Part shown: in pieces, positions 52,246 to 59,174 of the stretch | Layout: each line of letters begins with the position of its first letter | Numbering within the stretch: position 1 is the stretch's first letter | Program-made: the position numbers and the translations under genes | Assembly (NCBI GenBank): GCA_003105035.1 | Contig: PQAL01000043.1 | Span: 34,014-98,013, forward strand | Direction: 5' to 3' | Length of the DNA: 64,000 bases | Origin: Anaerolineales bacterium | Lineage (GTDB): Bacteria; Chloroflexota; Anaerolineae; Anaerolineales; UBA4823 | The notes under the pieces: generated by a model | Database searches by the model: none | Seen by the model: only the letters and a program-made list of their open reading frames with translations | Told to the model about the DNA's origin: nothing

Positions 52246-52836
52246 TTGAACAGAAATCTTATCGAGGCTGAGCCCTCAATTTCTCAACCGAAAGAGCAGC
52301 GGTCTGGCTTTTTCCGTTTTTTAGTGGATGTCCTGGAGACCCTGGTACTATCCGTGGTGCTTTTTGTCAGCATCAACCTGATTTCAGCTCGCATCCGGGT
52401 GGATGGTGCCAGCATGGAACCGACTTTACTCTCGGGTGAATATGTCATCGTCAACCGCATCAGTTACAAGCTGGGCTCGCCTCAGCGCGGCGATATCATT
52501 GTCTTTCACTTCCCGCGCGATCCTCGTGAAGAATATATCAAGCGCGTGATCGGTTTACCGGGCGATAAGGTAGAAGTAAAGGATGGCGAGGTTTACGTCA
52601 ATGGACAGGCCTTGGATGAGAGCTATCTGAAGGTACAAACCAACTACCCGGGATCCTGGCAAGTTTCGGAAGGTCAGCTGTTTGTCCTGGGTGATAACCG
52701 CAACAATTCATCCGATTCACACGATTGGGGCACGGTCCCCATGAATTATGTGGTCGGTAAGGCAGTTCTGGTCTATTGGCCACCGCCCGAGTGGGGTTTG
52801 ATTGATCATGTCCCGCTGGTCAGTGCCGCCAGATAG
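52246..52836 (+). CDS. lepB: Signal peptidase I
   Basis: A 196-residue type I signal peptidase that removes signal peptides from exported proteins. One membrane helix (about 29-47), then box B with the nucleophile Ser56 (DGASMEPTL), box D with the general-base Lys99 (YIKRVIGLPGD), and box E (GDNRNNSSDSHDWGTV). The start is TTG at 52246, with GGAGG four bases upstream, which is closer than usual. deoC follows 3 bases after the stop. Confidence 0.95.
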   Translation: MNRNLIEAEPSISQPKEQRSGFFRFLVDVLETLVLSVVLFVSINLISARIRVDGASMEPTLLSGEYVIVNRISYKLGSPQRGDIIVFHFPRDPREEYIKRVIGLPGDKVEVKDGEVYVNGQALDESYLKVQTNYPGSWQVSEGQLFVLGDNRNNSSDSHDWGTVPMNYVVGKAVLVYWPPPEWGLIDHVPLVSAAR

Positions 52837-52839
52837 TCA

Positions 52840-53607
52840 GTGAGCAATCTTATGGAATTGGCCCACATCATCTCGTTAGCGAAGGATTATGACCACCAGC
52901 TGCCTCCAGCCCCCGCACCATTCACTCCACCTGCGGGCAGGGAAATTGCCGGCTGGATTGACCACACCCTGCTCAAACCCGACGCCACCGCTACCCAGAT
53001 CCGCACGCTGTGTCAGGAAGCACAGCAGCATCACTTCGCCTCCGTGTGCATCAACCCGTCCTACGTTCCCTTGGCCAGTGGTCTGCTGAGAAATGCTGCT
53101 GAAAAAGTCTGCGTGGTGGTGGGTTTTCCCCTGGGCGCCACTCTCCCTGAATATAAGGTGTATGAAACCCTAGCCTGCATAAGTGCTGGTGCTGAAGAGA
53201 TCGATATGGTCATCAACATCGGAGCTCTCAAGTCGGAGGCTTACGGTCTGATGCTGAACGAGATCCAGGCTGTCACGGGCACTGCCCACAACCAGGGTGC
53301 GCTGGTTAAGGTGATCATCGAGACCTGTTTTCTCACCCGCCAGGAGAAGATCATGGCTTGTCTGCTCAGCCAGGCGGCTGGCGCTGATTTCATCAAGACC
53401 TCCACTGGATTTGGCACTGCAGGTGCAACTGTAGAAGATGTGGAGTTGATGCGCTGTGTGATCGGTCCCGAAATGGGCCTCAAGGCGGCTGGTGGCATCC
53501 GTACCTATGCGGACGCCCTGGCGATGATCAGGGCTGGTGCCACCCGCCTGGGTGCCAGTGCCGGGGTGAAGATCCTTCAGGAAGCTGAGGCAGCCGTTCA
53601 TGAGTGA
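52840..53607 (+). CDS. deoC: Deoxyribose-phosphate aldolase
   Basis: A 255-residue class I aldolase cleaving 2-deoxyribose 5-phosphate to acetaldehyde and glyceraldehyde 3-phosphate. Catalytic residues are visible: Asp122 (EIDMVINIG), Lys157 (LVKVIIET) and the Schiff-base Lys186 (DFIKTSTGF). The GTG at 52840 is used; an ATG four codons later is an alternative. The last 8 bases overlap the YgiT-type gene. Its substrate would be produced by the DNPH1-like enzyme at 3 kb. Confidence 0.95.
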   Translation: MSNLMELAHIISLAKDYDHQLPPAPAPFTPPAGREIAGWIDHTLLKPDATATQIRTLCQEAQQHHFASVCINPSYVPLASGLLRNAAEKVCVVVGFPLGATLPEYKVYETLACISAGAEEIDMVINIGALKSEAYGLMLNEIQAVTGTAHNQGALVKVIIETCFLTRQEKIMACLLSQAAGADFIKTSTGFGTAGATVEDVELMRCVIGPEMGLKAAGGIRTYADALAMIRAGATRLGASAGVKILQEAEAAVHE

Positions 53608-53914
53608 TGATGCCGAACGTCCGGCTGAGCAATCACAGGCTGGTGAGCAGCCCGAAGCCCTGCACGTCTGTCCAGAGTGCCACACCGGGGTGTTGCACCT
53701 CGAATACCTCACTTATTTCACCTGGCTGAACGATGAGCTTATCACTGTGCCGAATTTCCCCTCCTGGGTCTGCGACGTGTGCGGCAAGCGTGAGTACGAT
53801 ACCCACGCGGTGAGCTGGTTGAACATGTTGCTCAGCCCAACCACGGGCCGGAAAAAGAAACCGCGGCGCAAGCATTTGCCTCGCAATTTGAATCGACCTC
53901 AACCCCACAGCTAA
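53600..53914 (+). CDS. YgiT-type zinc-finger protein
   Basis: A 104-residue protein with two Cys pairs, CPECH near 25 and CDVCG near 60, in the arrangement of the zinc ribbon of YgiT/MqsA-type antitoxins (EYLTYFTWLNDELITVPNFPSWVCDVCG). The HTH domain of MqsA is missing and no mqsR-like toxin lies next to it; the C-terminus is basic (GRKKKPRRK) and may bind nucleic acid. It overlaps deoC by 8 bases. The function is unknown. Confidence 0.75.
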   Translation: MSDDAERPAEQSQAGEQPEALHVCPECHTGVLHLEYLTYFTWLNDELITVPNFPSWVCDVCGKREYDTHAVSWLNMLLSPTTGRKKKPRRKHLPRNLNRPQPHS

Positions 53915-53935
53915 ACCTAAATTCGGAGCTACGTG

Positions 53936-54454
53936 ATGGTCTCGCCGATCCCAAACCGCCTCATCCCCGCCGAGATATTGACCACCAGCCACTACATTTT
54001 TGGCCAGATCAAGGTCATCCAAAGTGGCCTGGTAGGCATGCTTACCGATACGACCACCTCGTTCATTGAGGTCAATGACGCCAGTATTGCGCCGATTCAC
54101 AAACCAGCCAGTGTGGTGAATTACACTGCCCAGCTGTACATGGTGCGCTCTGAGATCGCCGTGGTCAGCTTGCGTAAGCGTGAGTATATGGGCTTGCAGG
54201 GCGTCTTGAGGAGTGGCTACCAGCGCCTTATCCCCTACCCGGTCCAAATATCGACCCGTACCTATGACATTACTGCCACTATTGAGTGGTCAGGGCGTTT
54301 CGAATTTCCCGCATTAATTGCTGAAGGAACGAGCAATTTTATTTTCCTGTACGAGGCATCCCTCACTGCGCCTCTCTACCCCGATTTAAAGATCGAATCG
54401 CCGGTGATGTTACTTAATCGTTCCTTCCTTGAGACGCTGATCGTCACCAAGTAA
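53936..54454 (+). CDS. Conserved-looking protein of unknown function
   Basis: A 172-residue soluble protein, mostly beta strands by its alternating hydrophobic pattern (YIFGQIKVIQSGLVGMLTD, TTSFIEVNDASIAPIH, LYMVRSEIAVVSLRK, RTYDITATIEWSGRFEFPALI). No signal peptide, Cys or catalytic motif is visible. I do not recognise the family. The ATG at 53936 is chosen (a GTG at 53933 adds one residue), with GGAG upstream. It follows the YgiT-type gene by about 20 bases and is probably in the same transcript as lepB-deoC. Confidence 0.7.
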   Translation: MVSPIPNRLIPAEILTTSHYIFGQIKVIQSGLVGMLTDTTTSFIEVNDASIAPIHKPASVVNYTAQLYMVRSEIAVVSLRKREYMGLQGVLRSGYQRLIPYPVQISTRTYDITATIEWSGRFEFPALIAEGTSNFIFLYEASLTAPLYPDLKIESPVMLLNRSFLETLIVTK

Positions 54455-54621
54455 CGATCGGCCAGGCCATTAATCCTTTTCGCCGTAGGTTCATCTGCCT
54501 TCTTTTGAAAAGGCCACCCCGTTTGGCTATATATCGTGCCTTCCTATGGGGATGCCGATTATTTTTTGGGCTAATCATGCTCCATCCAGTGATGGTAGAT
54601 CTCCTTCCCTGATGGATATAC

Positions 54622-54627
54622 TATAAT
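54622..54627 (+). promoter_or_regulatory. -10 box of the symporter-oxidoreductase pair
   Basis: TATAAT at 54622-54627, in an A/T-rich stretch, with no good -35 box. It leaves a leader of about 50 bases with a GAGG site before the ATG at 54684. Confidence 0.4.
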
Positions 54628-54683
54628 ATCCTGATTGGATTGCTCATCCTTTCCAACTATCCTCAATTGAATCGAGGCTCGCT

Positions 54684-56057
54684 ATGGATCAAAAACTCTC
54701 CCTTGGCTTTAAGCTCAAGTACGGTTTAGCCGACCTGGGCTTTGCCCTGATCACTTCGGCAATCCAATTTTTCCTGCTTTTTTATTACACCGATGTCGCA
54801 GGAATCGATCCGGCTCTGGCTGGCCTGGCATTGATGGTCGGAAAACTTACCTGGGACGCCTTCAATGATCCCCTCTTTGGCTACTGGTCTGACCGGACCA
54901 GGGCAGCCTTTGGACGCCGCAGGATCTTCATGGTGATTGGTGCGGTACCGCTCGGCCTGGCCGCCTGGATCATGTTTTCATTGCCGCAGGGGCTCACCGG
55001 TGCCGCAGCTTTCTTCGCCGTCCTGGTCAGCTTCCTGCTGGTAGACACCTTCCACACCATGACCACCACGCCGTATTATGCCCTCACCCCCGAGCTGACC
55101 CGTGATTACAACGAGCGCGCCAGCCTGACATCCATACGCATGATCTTCAGCGTTTTGGGCTACATCCTTGGGGCTGCCCTCACCACCATCCTGGCCAGCA
55201 TCTTTGAATCAACCGGGTTGAGTATGCAACAGGCCTGGAGCGCGACGGGTGCGGTCTTCGGTCTCGTAGCCATTACCACCACCCTGATCACAACCTTCTC
55301 CATCAAAGAACACCCCGAATTAGCCGGCGAGCCATCCAAGCTGCCTGCATTTAAGGCGGTTTTTACCGCATTTAAAAACAAGCCATTCATTATCCTGATG
55401 ATTGCTTTTATCCTGAGCAGTTTCAGCTTTACCGTGCTCACCGCCCTGGTGGCTTACTTCATCACCTACCAGCTGAACATGGGTGATCAGGTCTCCTATG
55501 TGCTGTTGGTCATGCTGGTCATGATCGGCCTTTTCCTCGTCCCTGCCAGGATGATCTCCGATCGCATCAATAAGGGACCGACCTACGCCTTGGGGTTGTT
55601 CATCGCTTCTCTGGCGGTGATGACCGGTTTCTTCCTGCCCCATGAACCCACCCCGTTGATCTATCTCATCGCCGCGGTGGCCGGGATCGGCTTTTCCACC
55701 CAATGGGTTTGCCCGTGGAGCATGTTGCCCGACGTGGTCGAATATGATGAAAAAATGACTGGGGAGCGCCGTGAAGGCATTTATTACGGCTTGTGGGCAT
55801 TCCTGACCAAGTTCACCAGCGCCTTGGGTGTGGCAGTCAGTGGCTGGGCTTTGGGGTTGTTTGGCTATGTGCCCAACGTCGAGCAGACCGCCCAATCGTT
55901 ATTTGGTATTCGGCTTTTCTTTTCCATCGTGCCTGCCGTGGTGATCCTGATCAGCCTGCCATTGCTGATCTGGTATCCCATCACCCGCCTGAGTCATGCC
56001 GCCCTGGTCAAGGAGTTGGCCGAGAAAAAAGCTGCCAGCCTGCAGGAGGTCGTATGA
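54684..56057 (+). CDS. GPH-family (glycoside-pentoside-hexuronide) cation symporter
   Basis: A 457-residue membrane protein with twelve helices. Helix 1-3 residues LGFALITSAIQFFLLFYYTDVAG and the conserved DAFNDPLFGYWSDRTR near 58-73 identify the GPH symporter family (MelB-like). It would move a sugar or glycoside with a cation. The stop overlaps the start of the FAD oxidoreductase (ATGA), so the two proteins are made together. The substrate is not known. Confidence 0.9.
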   Translation: MDQKLSLGFKLKYGLADLGFALITSAIQFFLLFYYTDVAGIDPALAGLALMVGKLTWDAFNDPLFGYWSDRTRAAFGRRRIFMVIGAVPLGLAAWIMFSLPQGLTGAAAFFAVLVSFLLVDTFHTMTTTPYYALTPELTRDYNERASLTSIRMIFSVLGYILGAALTTILASIFESTGLSMQQAWSATGAVFGLVAITTTLITTFSIKEHPELAGEPSKLPAFKAVFTAFKNKPFIILMIAFILSSFSFTVLTALVAYFITYQLNMGDQVSYVLLVMLVMIGLFLVPARMISDRINKGPTYALGLFIASLAVMTGFFLPHEPTPLIYLIAAVAGIGFSTQWVCPWSMLPDVVEYDEKMTGERREGIYYGLWAFLTKFTSALGVAVSGWALGLFGYVPNVEQTAQSLFGIRLFFSIVPAVVILISLPLLIWYPITRLSHAALVKELAEKKAASLQEVV

Positions 56058-57580
56058 AGGTTGTCGTCATCGGTTCAGGCATGTCGGGGCTGACGGCAGG
56101 GGCGTACCTTGCCAGGGCCGGTCACGAGGTGGTCGTCTATGAGCAATTCGATGCACCCGGTGGGGTGACCGCCACTGTCCACCAGGAAGGCTTCGGCTGG
56201 GATATTGGCCCGCTGTTGGTGGAAGGCTTTGCTCCCGGCGATAAAGGCCGTATCATCCTGGAAGAGCTGGGTGTCAGCCAGCGTGTTCCGGCGGTACATG
56301 AAGACCGGGGTTTATCCATGCCAAAATTTGCCCTGTGGAAACCCAAAGACTACCAGGGCCCATATTGGAGAAGGGAGCGCCTGAAAGAGCTGTTCCCCAG
56401 CGAGAGCCAGGCACTTAACCGCTATTACCAATTTTATGACCAGATGATCAAGCTGATGGGCATTGCCCGCCAGGCGGAGAGTGCCCGTGGTCTGGCCGGA
56501 CTTTGGCTGAAATTACAATTGTGGCTGGCTTTTCAGCCGGTCAAGGGCAAGGCTAAATGGAATGGTGGCCAGCTCATGGATTATTACTTCACATCGCCAG
56601 AGCTCAAAACCTTATTCCTGGGCATTGTGGCCGATTTCGTCACCGCCCCCAGTGAGTTTCCTAGCCTTGGCGTTCCTTCCATCCATCTGGAGACCGCCTT
56701 CGACAAGCGCATCCCAACCTATCCCAGCACGCGCAGTGCTCAAACAGCCTACACCTACATCCTGGGTGGCTGCCAGACCCTGGTCGATGCCGTTATGGGA
56801 GTGGTGCTTGAAAACGGTGGAAAACTGCTGACCAATACCACCGTCAACCGCATCCTGATTGAAAATGGGCGCGCCACCGGCGTGGAGCTGGCGGATGGGC
56901 ATATCGAGCCAGCCGATCTGGTGCTGGCCTCAGGTGGCATGCAGGAGACCTTCTTTGACCTGGTGGGGCGCCAACACCTGTCGGCTGATTTCATCAAGCA
57001 GATCGAATCCAACCTGCTGATGGAGTCGGTGCTCATGGTCCAGCTGGGGATCGACTTTGACCCCACTCGCTACCAGCCTGCTGCGCTGTGCTATTACTAT
57101 AACACTCATGACCTGGAAGGCTCGGTCAAACGCCTGCGCACCGGTGAATATCACGAAGGGAAGGAAGGCCTGCTGATCTATGTCCCCTCACTGCATTCCC
57201 CCTCGCTTGCACCCTCCGGAAAATATGCGGTGACGATATACACCGTTGCCCCCGATACGCTGGCAGTTGGCAGCTGGACATCACGCCGGGAGGAGCTGGC
57301 CGACAAGCTGGTGGCGGAAGCCGAGAAATACATCCCAGGGCTGCGGGAACATACCCTGACCCGCCTGGTACTCACCCCGGAAGATTACCGGGCGCGCACC
57401 CACCTAAAACATCACTCCTTCGGCGGTGTACCACCCGTGATGGGCAACCAGCCTCCTGCCCATAAGACGCCCATTGCGGGTTTGTGGTTCATCGGCGCTC
57501 AAAGTGAAAGCGGTGGTGCCGTGATTAATGTGATGACCGGTGCTCAGAAGGTCGCCCGCCGGATATTATCCAGTGAGTGA
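56054..57580 (+). CDS. FAD-dependent oxidoreductase, phytoene-desaturase-like
   Basis: A 508-residue flavoprotein. The open frame begins further upstream at 55793, but the true start is the ATG at 56054, which gives the dinucleotide-binding motif VIGSGMSGLTAG (GxGxxG at 7-12) and ends the first strand with EQ at 34-35. The C-terminal GLWFIGAQSESGGAVINVMTGAQKVA is the FAD-binding end of the carotenoid/phytoene desaturase and amine-oxidase-like group. The substrate cannot be determined; co-translation with a GPH symporter is unusual for carotenoid enzymes. No carotenoid genes are near. Confidence 0.85.
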   Translation: MKVVVIGSGMSGLTAGAYLARAGHEVVVYEQFDAPGGVTATVHQEGFGWDIGPLLVEGFAPGDKGRIILEELGVSQRVPAVHEDRGLSMPKFALWKPKDYQGPYWRRERLKELFPSESQALNRYYQFYDQMIKLMGIARQAESARGLAGLWLKLQLWLAFQPVKGKAKWNGGQLMDYYFTSPELKTLFLGIVADFVTAPSEFPSLGVPSIHLETAFDKRIPTYPSTRSAQTAYTYILGGCQTLVDAVMGVVLENGGKLLTNTTVNRILIENGRATGVELADGHIEPADLVLASGGMQETFFDLVGRQHLSADFIKQIESNLLMESVLMVQLGIDFDPTRYQPAALCYYYNTHDLEGSVKRLRTGEYHEGKEGLLIYVPSLHSPSLAPSGKYAVTIYTVAPDTLAVGSWTSRREELADKLVAEAEKYIPGLREHTLTRLVLTPEDYRARTHLKHHSFGGVPPVMGNQPPAHKTPIAGLWFIGAQSESGGAVINVMTGAQKVARRILSSE

Positions 57581-57602
57581 GGATCTTTCCATATTGGTGG
57601 TT

Positions 57603-57664
57603 GGGGTGAAGCATTCAGATCGTGCTGGTAGTTGATATATCATCAGACCTGAATGCATCGCCCC
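57603..57664 (+). repeat. Imperfect 62-base inverted repeat after the oxidoreductase gene
   Basis: Arms 57603-57618 and 57649-57664 form a 16-position stem with one T-G wobble and one A-A mismatch (core GCATTCAG/CTGAATGC, outer GGGG/CCCC). The 30-base loop contains GATATATC. It lies 23 bases after the stop codon. It could be a stable 3' RNA structure or the remains of a small mobile element. Confidence 0.45.
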
Positions 57665-57776
57665 TATATCAATATAACGAGCTTTTATTACAGCCCGTTC
57701 TTTCTCATTCATTTGTTTAGTGTATCTGCCTCGGGCGTTATACAGCTGCAAGGTTTGCGCCTGGTTTTAATTAATT

Positions 57777-57812
57777 CCTCCCCCAATTCCTGATTTTTGG
57801 AATTGGGGGAGG
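57777..57812. terminator. 14-bp palindrome between convergent genes
   Basis: CCTCCCCCAATTCC (57777-57790) pairs perfectly with 57799-57812 around the loop TGATTTTT. It is between the convergent FAD-oxidoreductase and Gfo/Idh genes, so it may end both transcripts. The C-rich arm also resembles dispersed palindromes. Confidence 0.65.
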
Positions 57813-57883
57813 TTGGAGGGGATATCACTCTCATTCTTCAATAGGTTTAATATCATCGCTGATAGATCTTCAATTGCGTTTGC

Positions 57884-58963
57884 TCACCCCACCTCGTCAG
57901 GCCGCACCTCCCGCCCACTGGCTGCGGATTGCAGGGCGGCCAGGGTGAACTGCAATACCGCCTTCCCAGTCGCTCCATCCAGCCTGGGTTGCTCACCTGC
58001 CATCAGTTTTTCAATGCCGTCCACCGTGGTGGCGATGAAGCTGTCATGCCACTCCACCCCTTGAACCGGGATGGGAGTCGTTTTGCCATCCTTGAAAAGG
58101 ACCAGCTCGGGAAGATCGACCGTCCTGGCGGTATAGCGGTTGATGAACAGCATTCCTTTCTCGCCAATGACCTCGATGCGGTCGTCGTCGGCATAGTAAT
58201 CCGAATGGATCCGCATTTTCGGGGTGTATTCGATGTCCAGCTGCCCGTAGCATCGGGGAGCTTTGTATTGAAATATGATCGCGGCTGGGGCGTCAACCTT
58301 GACCATCCCACCGGCTTCCCTGACCGGTGTCTGGTCGATCCAGGCAAACACCTTTTCCACTGGTCCACCCAGGTAATACCCTAGCGAAAACAGGTGGTAG
58401 CCATGGTCAAAGACCAGTGGCCCGCCACCGCACTGCTTCTCATTGAAACGCCACACCCAGGCCGAAAGCGGCACCTTCCAGGCGGTGTCGGCCGTGCCGG
58501 TACTGACGTGCATGCGCACCGCCCGCACCTCGCCAATCTCGCCCGCCTCAATCATTGCCCGCGCTTTTACTGCCGGGGCATAATAAACAAAGGTCTCATA
58601 CACCCTGAGCATCACACCGGCCTTCTCAGCTGCAGCGATCATTTGGTCAGCTTCGTGCGCCGATAGCGCCATGGGTTTCTGCACCGAGATGTGCTTTTGC
58701 GCTTGGGCAGCCTGGACGGTCATCGGGCAATGCAGGTGGTGGGGCGTCAACAGCTCCACCAGGTCGATTTCTTTATCTCCCAGCACCTGCTGGTAATCTG
58801 TGTAGACTTTCTCTACGCCCCACTCACGAGCCTTGCTATGCGCTCGCCGCTTGTTGGTGTCGCACACCGCCACGATGTGTGCGTCTGTGCGCTGGCGGTA
58901 ACCCAGCTGGTGCAGGTCAGAGATTCGCCCGCAACCGACGATTGCTACCCGGATAGCCTCCAT
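57884..58963 (-). CDS. Gfo/Idh/MocA family sugar or polyol dehydrogenase
   Basis: A 359-residue NAD(P)-dependent oxidoreductase: Rossmann motif IVGCGRISDLHQ (9-20), the Asp of VCDTN (35) that favours NAD, and a C-terminal alpha/beta domain. The catalytic EKP motif reads QKP (95-97), so the Lys is kept but the preceding Glu is replaced. Members oxidise sugars, inositols or reduce biliverdin. Being next to an IolD-like ThDP enzyme supports an inositol- or sugar-type substrate. AGGAG precedes the ATG. Confidence 0.88.
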   Translation of the reverse strand: MEAIRVAIVGCGRISDLHQLGYRQRTDAHIVAVCDTNKRRAHSKAREWGVEKVYTDYQQVLGDKEIDLVELLTPHHLHCPMTVQAAQAQKHISVQKPMALSAHEADQMIAAAEKAGVMLRVYETFVYYAPAVKARAMIEAGEIGEVRAVRMHVSTGTADTAWKVPLSAWVWRFNEKQCGGGPLVFDHGYHLFSLGYYLGGPVEKVFAWIDQTPVREAGGMVKVDAPAAIIFQYKAPRCYGQLDIEYTPKMRIHSDYYADDDRIEVIGEKGMLFINRYTARTVDLPELVLFKDGKTTPIPVQGVEWHDSFIATTVDGIEKLMAGEQPRLDGATGKAVLQFTLAALQSAASGREVRPDEVG

Positions 58964-58973
58964 ATTCGCTCCT

Positions 58974-59174
58974 CTATTGATCTTTCAGCACGGTCTCTTC
59001 ATTCCCTTGGGTGCTTGATTGCAGAGTAAATCTGAATAACCATTCCCTGTCGTCGTTTCTGCTGCCTCCCTCAGGGTATTCACGATGGAATCCACTAAAA
59101 AGCAGCTCTCCGGCGTTTTCATAAACCGATATCGTGCCGCAAGCCTTGCACTTCGTCACACCAGTTACCCACAT
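58974..59174 (-). CDS. Possible small protein with a CxxC pair
   Basis: A possible 66-residue product (or 61 from the GTG at 59159) lying between the IolD-like gene, whose 3' end it overlaps by 56 bases, and the Gfo/Idh gene, which starts 10 bases later. It contains CKACG near the N-terminus, a half zinc-ribbon. No ribosome site was found, and the overlap is unusually long, so it may be only an open frame. If real it would be coupled to the ThDP gene. Confidence 0.35.
   Translation of the reverse strand: MWVTGVTKCKACGTISVYENAGELLFSGFHREYPEGGSRNDDREWLFRFTLQSSTQGNEETVLKDQ

Larger units (their letters stand above)
57581..57883. other. 303-base gap between convergent genes
   Basis: It contains the imperfect inverted repeat at 57603-57664 and the strong terminator-like palindrome at 57777-57812. 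No ORF or RNA gene was recognised in the rest. Confidence 0.5.

Noticed and set aside
53633..54247. 204-codon antisense frame across the YgiT-type and unknown genes
   Set aside because: The plus-strand genes have better starts, zinc motif and operon placement; the antisense product shows no domain.
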